Positions 22,190 through 33,783 are shown, counted from the stretch's first letter. The stretch is DNA of 33,783 nucleotides from Conidiobolus incongruus B7586 (GCA_000697335.1 JNEM01011368.1:1-33783), one strand, 5' to 3'. Numbers and translations: made by a program. Notes: a model not told the origin generated them from the sequence alone.

Positions 22190-22920
22190 TTTAATTAAAA
22201 TTTGATATTTCAATTACTCGATAGACTCAATAATAAACTAGCTCACATATTTCCTAATCTTAGAAAATAATATTTATAAACATTAATTTTACAACTAAAT
22301 CGCATTTCGTATTTATTTAGCCTCAAGTACTACCAATTCTTTATATTAAGCAACATTATATAGAAAAACCAACTTTGAGCTTTTACTAAATTTCCAAACT
22401 ATATCATATTATCAAACGATATATTCATAATATTAAAAAATATTGTTAATATTTTACTTAGGATTTGAATCAGTCAATTTATTCTTCATATAATTTTTTC
22501 TTTCCCTCGATATTTCGACTGTGAATTCTTACGATTTTGTTTAAAATACTTACATTGGTTGATAAATTATCGATCTAAAGTTAATTATACTTGATATTTA
22601 GGATTAGCAATTATTAGGTTTGGAAATTTAAATTTTTGATGATCAAATCCAACCAATCTAACAGATTTATAAAAAAATACCATCCAAAATATTTGTAAAG
22701 GAAAAAAATTATTTACTAAAAACTGAATAATAGCGTAAAGTGCTAAAATCATTTGATATTTCTATTATTATTTTTGAAATCTAAATATTCCACCAATTAT
22801 AACAATTTTCAATTACTAAATTCTTCTTAAAGATCCCACAATTGATATATTTGTTATTGTGTTAATTTAAAGAGTGATACCCAAGGGTTTATAAATGAAA
22901 AATCCTAAAATAAACGAAAA
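22190..22920. other. Intergenic spacer RPA49-PTH2
   Basis: About 0.7 kb of AT-rich sequence with stops in all frames. It should contain the RPA49 3' end and the PTH2 promoter. Nothing specific was recognised. Confidence 0.5.
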
Positions 22921-23699
22921 ATGTTTAATGAACAATATACATTAAATCAGCTTATCTTAATAGGTTTATTAGGATTTAGTACTGGTTATTTATTAAGTAA
23001 ACTTAGAGTAGTTTAATATATATTACCAATAATTATATATATTAATCATTTGAATATTTTAGTCAAAGTTAAAATTACCCCAAGTAACAGAAGCTGCCAA
23101 GTCTAAAATTGAATTTAGCCCTAATGAAGAATTTAAAATGGTTTTGGTTATTAGAACAGATCTGGGTATGACTAAAGGCCAAGTAGCCGCTCAGGTATTA
23201 ATATACAAATTTCAATTTCCATTAAATACGATATTAATTCCATCATTACTAGTGTTCTCACGCTACTTTAGCTTGCTATAAAGATTCGGTTAACAGACAT
23301 GCAGATGTGATATAATTAGCATTGATCATAATTTATTATTTTTTAATATCGATTTATAGATATTACAACATTGGGAAAATAATGGTCAACCTAAAATTAC
23401 TTTGAAATGTGACAGTGAAGAAGAAATGTAATATATTAAAAGTTATCTTAGCAATTGAACACATTTATTTTTCAATTTAATTAGGTTGAAAATGCAAACA
23501 CTAGCTAGACAGTTGGGATTATGTGCTCACAGCATCAGAGACGCTGGTAGAACTCAGATTCCTGCTGGCTCTAGAACTGTGTTGGGTATTGGACCAGGTA
23601 ATTTATGATTTTAATTTTTTAATAATACTTTTATTAAAATTATCTTTAGGTCCCGTTTCTTTGATCAATCAAGTTTCTGGTCATCTTAAACTTTATTGA
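22921..23699 (+). CDS. PTH2: Peptidyl-tRNA hydrolase 2 (Pth2/Bit1), six exons
   Basis: Exons are 22921-23007, 23063-23194, 23253-23306, 23360-23427, 23485-23597 and 23650-23699, with five introns of 52-58 bp. They splice in frame to 167 residues ending HLKLY, the family's typical C-terminus. Residues about 10-28 ([19 protein letters not shown]) form a membrane anchor, as in eukaryotic Pth2 bound to the mitochondrial outer membrane or ER. The catalytic domain (about 54-167) shows [20 protein letters not shown], the QCSHA motif across the exon 2/3 join, then [20 protein letters not shown]. The enzyme frees tRNA from prematurely released peptidyl-tRNA and is not related in fold to bacterial Pth1. 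Intron 3 uses the donor GTGATA, less usual than the GTAATx/GTATTx donors beside it, but it is the only choice that keeps the family sequence. Confidence 0.95.
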
Positions 23700-24013
23700 A
23701 TAACTGATAAAAAGTTAATTATTTTAAATATATAGTATATTTATTTATTAGTTCAGAGATTATACTAAGAATTAATGTTTAGCTTCATATTTTAAAAAGA
23801 TAATATTTTGAACGAATTTATTTTTTCAATTAACACTATTATAAGCATATAAAATTTATATCATTCAAGTTTTTCAAGTTAATGGATCTATCTATAAATT
23901 TTAATTATAATTGAATCACTTTATAAAATTTGCACCACACTTAATCTATATTTTTAAATACATAATAATATAAATTATACAGAAATTACAGAGTAATAAT
24001 AATATTTTATTTA
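23700..24013. other. Spacer between PTH2 and dispersed repeat
   Basis: About 0.3 kb of AT-rich DNA containing the PTH2 3' end. No gene or motif was recognised. Confidence 0.5.
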
Positions 24014-24454
24014 TGACAACCGTAATTGTGGGAGAAAATAGACTTTTAGAACTTAAACGCGGAATCGCCAGTGGTAAACGATAGATTACCACAGAGTTAG
24101 GGGAAATTAATGGGGCTCACCAAATGAGGTGAAAATGGCTTACTATAATTCGGGTTCTTCAAGTAAAGTGAATATCTCATGCTTGTCATGACTCAATACT
24201 TTTGTGAGGGCTACGGGGAAAACTTAGGGACTGGATACTTTTGAAATGAAGATAAAATAGATATGTTTATTAGTTCATTCGTGATAATCTTATATTAGCT
24301 TTCATTGCTGATTTTTATGAATAGGAATGACTCAGTGATAGAAAGAAACACAACCACTCAGTTCAGGAAATGGGTGTTCCCCAATGTGACTTCTCGATTC
24401 AGTGTGGTAATCACAGTTCCTTGAAGGATTAACAAGATTATTTCCTATCAGTCA
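24014..24454 (+). repeat. Dispersed repeat, copy 2 (inverted relative to copy 1)
   Basis: About 441 bp related to the reverse complement of 7452-7908. Long shared blocks include TGTGGGAGAAA near the start, ATCGCCAGTGGTAAAC, ACTGGATACTTTTGAAA and GTGATAATCTTATATTAG. It begins TGAC and ends GTCA, giving short inverted ends compatible with a solo LTR. No direct repeat of the target site is evident. It is noncoding, and its family is unassigned. Confidence 0.7.
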
Positions 24455-24899
24455 AAATCATAAATTTTTTGGCATATTATTATAAGTTCTAATTAACTCT
24501 GATATGAAATGATTTAATCAATATTATTAAAAATAATATATAAGTGCTATATAAAGCTTGTATTTGGGAAATTGAAATGTCATTATTGTTTAATTATCAA
24601 TACTTGAATACTAATTTCATACAAATTTTAATTAATTCAATATTCAAAACATTTATTTGTATTTTTTGATATTCAATTATTATAAATTAGTCCATATTTG
24701 AAACTAATCAAAATTAGAGTTTGTAAAATTCATTAAAATATCCATATTATAATTTATACAATAGTAAATGAACCAATATATTAATTAATTGCAATGTTAA
24801 TTTTCATGCTGATGATCATTAATTTTAGCTGTCTTAATATTCAAAGTGGTGATTTGGTCCATTCCTTATTAAAATAAATTTAATATTTGGGAATTAATA
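24455..24899. other. AT-rich spacer
   Basis: About 0.45 kb with no coding potential or repeats recognised. Confidence 0.5.
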
Positions 24900-25990
24900 A
24901 TTTTATTAATTCAATGGTCAATATGCAAGAAAATAATTTCCATTCTGCTGGGCCATGAACAATTCATAGTTCAGCTTGTATAGTGGTATGAAGATGGGTA
25001 TAGGACTTGCTAGGAAAAGAATGTAGATCATGATAGAATGGAGCTTGCTGATGATGCTGTTTTTATATTTGGTATTTCTGTGAAACCGGGCTATGATTAG
25101 ACCTAGAATGTGCTGGAAGAGGTAAAAGAATAGTCTAACAATTCTAATTCATCTTAAATATTGGCCAGGATGTTTTTTGCATCTGGTTCAAACTCACAAT
25201 TACTAGAAATATGATAAGAAAAACTGGTGTATCACGAGTCAAGACGGTGATGTGATAGATGAGCTATCTCTTGACAAATATTGATCTCAAAGATCAAACC
25301 ATCATTTTTTCAAAAAATGGAACAAAATTTGTTGCAGAGGTTATTAATACAACGTATAGAGAACCGTTAAATCCATTCGAAATCTCAAATTATAGTTCCG
25401 CATTGAGATTCCAAATTCGCTGCTCCATAGTCGTAAATTGAAAGTTTCAGAAATGTTTGATTCACCTATAATACAGTGCAACCAATATCTTCACAACTCA
25501 ATGTAATTACCTTGGATTGGTAGTAGCAGTATTTGGGTGGAAATACTTCGGGATATAATCACTTCCGTTAGAGTTCATTTGCATTTAACGCATCATGAGC
25601 TTTTGCACAGTTGTTTACATCACGGTCGAGTATAAAGCGAGAACAGTTTGGGGTGATCATAGAATAATTTTTACTGAAAGGATATTGATTATTAAGAGAA
25701 ATTAATTGAGAAAAACTAGTGCTTGTGCGATCTGCAACAAGGATGGAAGAGTTGGATAAAATTAATGCAGTTATAATGAGTAGGCATTGGTGCTATTTCT
25801 AGTCGAATGCCTGCTCATCAATTTCTAATTCAATATCTATATTATAAAATTTAATATAAAATTACTCAAGTTATTTTTGATTTCAGAGATCACGTTCAAA
25901 AAAGTATTATTGATTGTCCAAGTTTAAAGGCATTCATTGTTCAAAGAACAAATAGTTTAATCCAATAAACTATCTATGCCATTAATCAAT
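24900..25990 (+). other. Unassigned richer-sequence stretch, probable gene relic
   Basis: This ~1.1-kb stretch has noticeably more G+C and more protein-like codon runs than its neighbours, but no frame stays open. The longest open piece is 25259-25441 (60 codons, no family recognised). A possible intron acceptor (TTTCAG near 25887) is followed by about 27 open codons. Protein-like segments fall in different plus-strand frames, suggesting an eroded gene. I could not match it to any family, so no function is proposed. Confidence 0.4.
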
Positions 25991-26947
25991 TTGATAAATT
26001 AATTATATTATCAGTATTAAAACTAGGTAAATTTTCAAAGAAATTTGTTTGATCTTCTTATTTGAATGTCTTAAATTGCTTTATCTAGTTTTTAGATAAC
26101 AATTTACCTGTACAAAATAAAAAAATGACCAAAAGAACTAACAGATAATTATGATCATGATTGAATAGTAATTTAACTTATTCCTTGATTGATTTAAATA
26201 CCGTTTTTGAAGATTTTAAAATTAAGATATTATATATATCCACATTACAATTCATATTCCAAGTTTATTATTTCAATTTTGATAATTATTTCTTTGATTT
26301 ATTTTAAAAGTTGATCTTTTTAATTTTCTCTGGTTTTAGTATATCATATTTAGTATTTGTTTGGATTGTTATCAATTATTAACCCGAATATAATGCTCAT
26401 TTTAAATCTTTTATACATTGGAAATTGATTTGATTAATATATTTAATTTGAAATGTAAACATTAGATAATTTATAATAATGTTAATGTATTTTTCTCATT
26501 GATCGTTTATGTATTAGAAAGCAGTCACCACTATTCAATATATACTTATATAAGTCCTTATTATCAAACATTAAGTTATATTTCTTGGAAAATATATACA
26601 TTTTTGGTGAATGAATATTTCAGGTGAGTATTCAGTATTGAATAAAAGAATTATGGATAATCAAAAGGTTGGTATTATTAATTGATAGTATTATATACAA
26701 TTCAATTCAATCTTATCAAATATCAAATATTTTCAGTTTCTTTTTATACTTTATGAAACGTTTAAAATTATAAATTTTACTCATCTTTTCAATTATACTT
26801 AAAATCTGTGATCAATCTTTTTAAAATTCAAGGAATGGAAGAATTATAGTAATAGATCATTTCTCACAATCATTATAATTTTAGTTAAATTATAAAAGAT
26901 TAAATTAATTATTATCACTTTGAAATTATTAATACTGTAATATAATT
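25991..26947. other. AT-rich spacer upstream of carrier relic
   Basis: About 0.95 kb with no supportable gene. It would have held the promoter of the decayed mitochondrial carrier gene. Confidence 0.5.
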
Positions 26948-27912
26948 ATGGAAATTGCTGTGAGTATTTTGGCGACTTCAGCTTCAGCAGTCGTAGTAGA
27001 TCTATAACTCATCCTTGTAAGTTGATAATGTGGATCCTTAACCCTTTAAATTAATCTGATTATTTTAGTGGATACAATTAGAACAAGAGTACAAGCGGGT
27101 CTTCCAGCGATCCCTTCCGCTCAAATTGATGGCTCCAAATCATTTACTAATACTTTAGCAGGTCTTTATCGTGGTTGGTCCATAGTAGTCCGATTTTCAA
27201 TCCCTGGACCCTCGGTGTTTTTAGGTGGTTATGACGCTTCAAAATATTTGTTGGATAAATATACTAATTTGAAATCGGATAATTCTTTGAATCATATGAC
27301 TTCAGGTCTTATTGCACAACAGTTTGCTCACTTAATATTTGCTCCCATGGAATTATTCAAAACTGTTTATCAAACTTCGACTCTAACGAAAGGAACGCCA
27401 CCTGTTCCTCTCACTTCTATTATTAGTCAAATGTACAAACTTGATGGATTTAAAGGAATATATCGTGGAGATTTGCTGGGTATGGCTGTCTATGTTCCTC
27501 ATATTATTATTTATTTTAGCGCTTATGAGAAATTTAAAACTTTATTGGGTTCTAAAAAGACTGGAAAAGAAGCTAAAAACTCAATGGCTTGGAATATTTA
27601 ATCGCATCATCCGGTGCCACAGCAATTGGTGTAGTATTCACGCACCTTGTGGAAGTAATTAACACACGATATCAAGTCGTCAACACCCAAACCTCTGTTT
27701 CTAACGAGACATCTTTTAAGAAAATTGAGCTCAGGCAGCTTGTAAAAACCATGCATTCAGCTTAAGGGCTGAGAGTATTTTATTCTGGACTGATTTTTCG
27801 TATTTGTTGGATGGCACCAAATACAGCAATGAGTATGTCTTTATATGAGCTATTCAAATCCCAAATTCTATATTATTTACAATCCTCATCATTTGATTCT
27901 ATTAAAATTTAA
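26948..27912 (+). pseudogene. Decayed mitochondrial carrier family (SLC25) gene
   Basis: Three solcar repeats are recognisable. Repeat 1 carries an intact carrier signature, HPLDTIRTRVQ, formed by splicing a 52-bp intron (27017-27068, GTAAGT...TTTTAG), followed by GLYRGW and a GYDASKYLL helix. Repeat 2 has PMELFKTVYQT, with valine where the family has arginine, then GFKGIYRGD and YFSAYEKFKTLL. Repeat 3 has FTHLVEVINTRYQ, where the signature proline is now leucine, then FYSGLIFRICWMAPNTAMS and a terminal SLYELFK. The reading frame is broken three times: a shift in exon 1 near 26995-27005, a shift near 27600 before repeat 3, and a stop near 27764. Carriers move metabolites across the inner mitochondrial membrane. 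The subfamily and substrate cannot be told. It is almost certainly inactive unless the breaks are assembly errors. Confidence 0.85.
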
Positions 27913-28256
27913 ATTAATTAATATATTTAGAAAATAAATCACCTAAGATGAATTCTTTTGAATAATACTTGAATATATAAACTTACAAATTGTTGGTTGA
28001 TACTTGATTCATATTTACAAATTCTATATTTGTTTTTATTAGATTTTTGACTCTAAGAAATCTTGTTATTAATAGTCTATTTTTACTAATTACATTTAAT
28101 GTTGATATCATAGTTTTAACTATATCACTGAAAATTTTGATTAAATAGGAAATTATGTACTTGTTAAACTAGTCAAAGGAAATATATATATATATATATA
28201 TATTAAACGATTATATGAAATTGTTTGAGTTGATAAAAATACAGCGACATACGAAA
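27913..28256. other. Convergent spacer with TA microsatellite
   Basis: About 0.34 kb lies between the 3' ends of the carrier relic (plus) and the Zn2Cys6 gene (minus). It includes an (AT)11 run at about 28182-28203. Nothing else is seen. Confidence 0.6.
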
Positions 28257-30194
28257 TCAGGAACTTATATCAAAACCTAACTTGAGTGAAATACTCTTTA
28301 GCTTAGGCAATAAATCCTTGAAAGGGGCATAGTTTTGACTACTTAGCTCAATCTGTTGATAAATAATTTTGAGAGACTCTCTCATTTCTGGCTGAGCACT
28401 AAGTGGTAAGTGGGGATATTCTTGAAAGCAGATTGTAGCTGCTCTAATAATATAAATATATCGAAAACTAACAAAATTAGGAGGGTATAGTGCGGTAATA
28501 TGAGCCAATTGACGACTAGAATTGATCAGTCTTTTCATTTGACTTGAAGGCAAGGGCGAGGATGTATCTGAATTGGCGTGGGGTCGCAGAGAATTTACAA
28601 TAATACTAAAGGTCTTAAGCATAAGAACAAATCCCCACACAAATGGAGTGATAATCGAGTGGGCAGTTAGATCTGTATACTTGCGACTGAGATTGGTGAA
28701 ATGAGTCAATCCAAAAATATATCCGCAATCTAGAGAAATATTTACAATTCGAATATGTTCTAAAAGTCGTTCAGGAGAAATAATTTCGGTTGGGTCTTGC
28801 GGGGAACTCAGTTTCCGAATATGATAAGCAACAGGCAAAACAAACTTTTCAAGGATATATCGAAATAAATACAGGCATTTAGGTTGGATTTGGTCAATAA
28901 TATGGTTATGATGATCATCTTGACTATTTTCGGGACTCGAGTTAGGACTACATTTCTGGTACCAGAACATATGTTGGTTGGGTACAATACCATTTGGAAG
29001 GTCAAATTTATGAATAAAGCTTAAATTCAAAGGTATGTATCCGTTTTTAGAGATGATACCGGATGAAATACAGTTAGGGCTGTATTCAGTTTTTCTGAAA
29101 TATACCTCTGGGATGAAAGAATCCGTATTAAAAAATGAATTCCCAGAAATATCGAAAGATATAAGGATATTCCAAATATTGGCCCTATTCATTGTTCGAT
29201 CATATAAAAATTTAGGTTCCAAGCGGTGTAAGCCCAGACTGTAAGCAATTCGTATTGCTTGTGTGAGAAAAAATTTGCACAATGATATATTGTTGGAATA
29301 GCCTATGGAGTTGGCCATGATCATCATTGCATACATTAGAGGGAAACGGTCATTGTAGTACATTTTACTGATCTGTCTCAGTGAATATTCCTTCAAGTAT
29401 TGACAAAGAAAAGGATCCTGGTTCGGACGACATAAATATCCAATATAATACATGGCTGAAAGTAAACAAGGAGAGGTTTTTAAACGGTTTTGTTGAAATC
29501 CTTTAAGGTCGAAGATTGGGTAAAATATATGGACTCTATTGATATAAATATCAATTAGTTCATTCCAAAATTGAGGATCAAAAAGATTTTGAAAACTGTC
29601 GCTCTGAATTAGCTTGGACAAATGAGATCCTTCCAAATTTAATTCTGCGAGGCGGCCTTGAAGCTTCAAGAAGAAAGCCGAGCTATCGGGATTGGTAATA
29701 ATTGATGGAGTTGAATTAGTTTTTCCAACCAAAAAGTCAATAGACGAAGAGCTATGGGGTAATGACAATAATTCTTCTATCTTGCTTTTATCCGAACTGA
29801 GTAAAGCCAAAAGCAATTTCTTGCCTATAGGTGTTAAGTCAGTGTTAAGATTTAGTGAACTACTTAATTTAGATGAAGGTATATATTCAACTAATCTTTT
29901 TTTAGAAATCTGCATATCATTTCTTGGACTAGGTATACCATACTCTATTAAATGTTTTTGAGAGTTAATTATTTCATTTTGTTTAATTTCATTCAAATTA
30001 TATTGTGGTAAAGTATCAATGAAATGCGTCTTCTTCTGTTTTTGGCGACCTTTGAAATTATAATAACACGGAACTTTACGTTTTGTACAACGAATACAGG
30101 CAGGTAGTTGGCGATCGCATTTCACCCTTCTCTCTCTACAGTCAGTACAGGAAACGACGCTAACCCTCTCATTGACTGCAAACTGAACAATCAT
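28257..30194 (-). CDS. Zn2Cys6 fungal-specific transcription factor
   Basis: A single-exon protein of 645 residues. The N-terminal binuclear zinc cluster is C16-X2-C19-X6-C26-X6-C33-X2-C36-X6-C43, with the basic RERRVKCDR loop typical of Gal4-type DNA binding. A lysine/arginine-rich linker follows (48-56). From about 205 to 420 there is a fungal-specific transcription-factor (middle homology) domain, seen in YINRVHIFYPIFDLKGF (217-233) and AIRIAYSLGLHRLEP (313-327). The rest is helical with a C-terminal region of no known motif. It is a nuclear regulator, but its target pathway cannot be inferred from sequence. Its neighbours are a decayed carrier and noncoding DNA, so context does not help. 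The ATG at 30192-30194 was taken because the zinc cluster starts 15 residues later. Confidence 0.93.
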   Translation of the reverse strand: MIVQFAVNERVSVVSCTDCRERRVKCDRQLPACIRCTKRKVPCYYNFKGRQKQKKTHFIDTLPQYNLNEIKQNEIINSQKHLIEYGIPSPRNDMQISKKRLVEYIPSSKLSSSLNLNTDLTPIGKKLLLALLSSDKSKIEELLSLPHSSSSIDFLVGKTNSTPSIITNPDSSAFFLKLQGRLAELNLEGSHLSKLIQSDSFQNLFDPQFWNELIDIYINRVHIFYPIFDLKGFQQNRLKTSPCLLSAMYYIGYLCRPNQDPFLCQYLKEYSLRQISKMYYNDRFPLMYAMMIMANSIGYSNNISLCKFFLTQAIRIAYSLGLHRLEPKFLYDRTMNRANIWNILISFDISGNSFFNTDSFIPEVYFRKTEYSPNCISSGIISKNGYIPLNLSFIHKFDLPNGIVPNQHMFWYQKCSPNSSPENSQDDHHNHIIDQIQPKCLYLFRYILEKFVLPVAYHIRKLSSPQDPTEIISPERLLEHIRIVNISLDCGYIFGLTHFTNLSRKYTDLTAHSIITPFVWGFVLMLKTFSIIVNSLRPHANSDTSSPLPSSQMKRLINSSRQLAHITALYPPNFVSFRYIYIIRAATICFQEYPHLPLSAQPEMRESLKIIYQQIELSSQNYAPFKDLLPKLKSISLKLGFDISS

Positions 30195-33100
30195 AATAGC
30201 ATTTAATAAATGTATTGATTAGATATAAACAAAGACTATGTGGCAATTTTATATTTGGTAATGATTTAATTAAAATTAATATTGATAAAATATATAAAAT
30301 CAAAATAATTCACTTTGAATAAATGAAACTCATTAATTATAATTAAATGTAAAAACTTAATTATTAATTCTTCAAAACAAGCAAGTTGATTGGATGATTA
30401 GGAACCAGTCTTTTTCTCATCTCTTAATCAAGTTGCCACATTTTTAAAATCATTTTGTTGTCACATTATATTATTAATTATTAGCATTACTTTTATCCAT
30501 TTTATTTTCTAGAATGCCCACTTCACTCCAGGATATGTTAAACTGCCTATTAATAGCAAAAACTCCTGATATATTTTTCAATTTAGAACCCATCAGATTT
30601 TGAAGTACCAAACGTACTTTGTAACACTTGGTGAACCTGTATGGTGCATGTTTCCAGTTTCAAATTTGCTTATGTTTTTTAATCAAAATTTAATTATATT
30701 TGAATTATCATGAACATCCGTTTAAATTATATTTTAGAACCTTGAAGGTGTATTGCTATCAAAAATATTTTTTTGTTGCTCAAATATTGGGAAATTTTTC
30801 GGGATTCAAAAGTAGTTTGTCTTAACTCAATAAAATCATAGCGATCACAGAGTAATTAAAGTAAATCTGAATTAAGATTATAGTGTGTGATAAGTTTAAT
30901 GATGCTGGAAAAATATAATAGCTTAAGAAAATCCATTTTTATTATTTAAAAATTCATTTGAACTTTGGGTTTGATGCTTATGAATGATCTAAAGTTATTG
31001 ATATGCTTATTTAACGTACAATACATTGTGTAATTATTATACATTATTGTTTGTTATAAAATAAATAAACTATCTGTATATTCAATGAATTTATTAGCTA
31101 TTAATATTTGAAACCATTCCATTTAATTAAATATAATTTAGAAATAAAATGAGGGTTTTGAAATTTTAACAACTATCCGAAAATTTTCCTTATCAACCAC
31201 TAATCTTTCATTACTTTCTGATTAATTTGCGGTTTTATTTACAGCAAATTTATTGAATAATTTAATAAACAAATTTAAATTGATCTGAATTCTAATCAAA
31301 ACATTGTATACTTCAATATCATGGTTTCATGGTTTCATTGTTCCATATTTGAAATATATTTCTTTGCAGATATTAATCATTTAGTGATCTATATTAAAGA
31401 GTAACCAGTATCCTAAGCAGTGTAATAAGAAATAGTACACCCAAACAGTAATTACAAATCAAACCATTTTGAAGAGTGTTTTGATATTTGAATCATATAA
31501 TCCAAAGTAATGGTTAAATGATCATATTTTGTTTCTCTTTATTAATTTAATCGAGTCATGGGCTACTTTCTATTCTGAACAAGCCTTTAACCGCTGATAC
31601 CATTGCTATTTGAAAATATTATAGTCTTTTTAGGTATATGATTTTGCTCTGTTTTGAAAAAACTTTAAATACTATTTCCTTATTATCTAAACTGGTAGTG
31701 TCACAAAATCAATATCTGGTCCTATATTCTCAAAAATTATCTCATAATTATATTCTAATATTGTTTGAACCATACGGATTAGCACCTCTAAGAATATCTC
31801 CTATCATGATGCTTTTAAGCTAGAACATTATTTTTAGATTCTATATCCATTATTTTCCAAATTTAAAATAAATATTTGAATATAATACAAAATTAATTAA
31901 TTTAATATAATCAATTAAATTTGAGCATATTAACTTTAGAATCTTAAGTTATTTTATCTCAATTTTAAGTTGTTTTAGAATAAGCCAATCAAAGCTCTGA
32001 TTGTATTCAATAGACTTATATAATGTTTAATCAACTTTATAAATTTCAGTTGAGAGTGAATAAATTAATATTCATCTATTAACTCGTTTGTTGATTTTTA
32101 GAAAGTTTGTGAAAGGACTTATCTTGCTTGTTTCCGGATATTGGATTCAATATTCAACTTGTGTAATATTCCATGATTAAATATTTAAATTATTACAACT
32201 GTACAAATATAGAATATATCATCTGATTATAACATTAAAAACATCTTATAGTTCCGTTTTCATATATTACTTATTATTTATACTTTAATTAAACAAATAT
32301 AATAGTATAGTAATTCGATACTTTATATAATTTTGTTAAATATACAAAGTGAGTTTATAAATGGTTATATGAAAGCTTGCTAGAAAATATAATAAAATCA
32401 ACGTCAGTATATTACAATGGATTTTTGTAAAATATTCAGCTAAATCAATGAGATACAGATTAAATTTAAAGATCGCATTATCTATTACTGCATGCGATCA
32501 AAATTAAACTATGTACATTATCGATTGCCACAAATTTGGCAGTATTTTAACTTTGACTCAGTTTTTAAATTATTTTCAACATTTCTCTACACTCACTAGA
32601 TATAAAAGGAACAAATAGCGAAGACAATTATAATATTGTGAAAAACAATCCCAGTTTAATTGATTATTAAAAATTTGAATAATTAGCCTTTGAAACAGAT
32701 GTAACCAAATATAATTGAATTTATTATTGAAATGCACTTTAAAATTAATGATTGAATAATTATTATTTTTTGACTAATTTGGTAAATTGAACAACATAAT
32801 AATTATTTTTTCTTATTTCAATTAGTTTATTAAAATATAACTTGAATTTATTCTACTTTGCCTGAATAAATAAAACATCAGGATCAATATTAAGTAAATG
32901 GATATTAGATTTATTTTTTAGATAATTCGACTTTTATTTTAAATTATTTAATATACAATAATTTTTGTTATGATACACAATAAATATTTAAAGTGAATAT
33001 TTTATAAATTTTTATCTATAACTGATATATTAAAATATTTTAAATCTATAATTCAAGTATAAATTTAAAATAATCATTATTTTGAGAAATTTCCACAGTT

Positions 33101-33783
33101 TTGGTATATATAAATAAATATCTGAGTAGTATTAACAAATATTTACCAAATAGTAAATGACTTTGTAAATAATCAGTTATTCAACTTATTTTGAATAGTG
33201 GAGTATAATAAATTATTGATATAAAAAGTATTTTTTAAATTTATTAAATATTGATTCAGAAATATGATATAATATAATCATTAATAATGTTTAATTGAAA
33301 AATATATTACTTCATAATAAGCATGATATGACAATATATATGAAAACATACTATATTAAATAGGGATACCTTTTATTATATATATATATGCTAAATATTA
33401 TAAATAAAAGTATATTATTTATTTTTTTAAAAAATTATATTTGGTATTTGATATTTTTATAAAAATTAAATAATAACAAAATTTTAATATTAAATATTAT
33501 ATAGTTTTTATATTTAGTATACAAAAATATATAATAATTATAAAAATAATTTTATCTTTAATTATCAATAACTTTTTACCAAACTTTTTATAAATCTTTA
33601 ATATTTAAAAAATATTGATGATTTTTAATAACTAATATTTGATTATTCAAATAATTAAATTTATTTCCCAGAATTTCCTTTCCAATAAGCATATTCTTGA
33701 ATTAACCAAAATAAAAATAATTATATATATTATAATAAAAAAATATCTTATATATGGTAGATTTTTTTTGATTTATCTTTATA
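30195..33783. other. Long intergenic region, no supportable gene
   Basis: About 3.6 kb of AT-rich DNA. The first few hundred bases hold the promoter of the Zn2Cys6 gene. A minus-strand run of 61 codons at 30474-30659 is protein-like but lacks a start codon, an evident acceptor or a recognised family. Slightly richer sequence near 31320-31830 also gives no consistent frame. A TA-rich run lies near 33377-33390. Nothing else was recognised. Confidence 0.5.

Noticed and set aside
25185-25200. GGTTCAAACTC resembling a tRNA T-arm
   Set aside because: No acceptor, D-arm or anticodon stem could be paired around it.
30474-30659. Minus-strand run of 61 protein-like codons beginning with NWKHAPYRF
   Set aside because: It is preceded by a stop, has no start codon or convincing splice acceptor, and matches no family I recognise; kept only as a possible exon remnant.
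31320-31830. Slightly GC-richer stretch with a 61-codon frame at 31638-31823
   Set aside because: No consistent frame or family motif on either strand.

Overview
The window looks like nuclear DNA of a very AT-rich, early-diverging (zygomycete-grade) fungus. It carries a fused pentafunctional AROM gene, an SREA/Fep1/Urbs1-type double GATA-finger iron regulator, a Zn2Cys6 fungal-specific transcription factor and spliceosomal introns of about 50-100 bp with TACTAAT-like branch sites. A decayed M14A digestive-type carboxypeptidase recalls insect-associated Entomophthorales such as Conidiobolus. That placement is an inference; no rRNA or other marker is present.

Layout, left to right. An iron-responsive GATA repressor gene (490-1965, minus) has three exact ATCWGATAA motifs 330-760 bp upstream of its start. 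A decayed M14 carboxypeptidase (4070-5160, plus) converges on an intact three-exon enoyl-CoA isomerase/hydratase (5359-6225, minus). A 3.2-kb AT-rich gap holds one copy of a ~450-bp dispersed repeat (7452-7908). The five-domain AROM gene follows (9399-14336, plus, one intron), then a heavily eroded relic of a MutS homologue best matching MSH4 (about 14730-17115) and a ~1.1-kb block of extreme AT content (17340-18470). PAM16 (19793-20283, minus, three exons) and RPA49 (20993-22189, plus) are divergent. PTH2 (22921-23699, plus, six exons) comes next. Then follow the second, inverted copy of the dispersed repeat (24014-24454), an unassigned richer-sequence stretch that may be a gene relic (24900-25990), a decayed mitochondrial carrier gene (26948-27912, plus) and a Zn2Cys6 regulator (28257-30194, minus). 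The last 3.6 kb shows no supportable gene.

The seven intact genes are housekeeping or regulatory: iron homeostasis, fatty-acid oxidation, aromatic amino acid synthesis, mitochondrial protein import, RNA polymerase I, peptidyl-tRNA recycling and transcription. They do not form one pathway. The most unusual aspect is three recognisable, independently decayed host genes in 34 kb, including a meiotic crossover factor. I found no tRNA, rRNA, CRISPR array or intact mobile element. Exon boundaries were placed by hand from reading frame and splice sites and are not transcript-verified.
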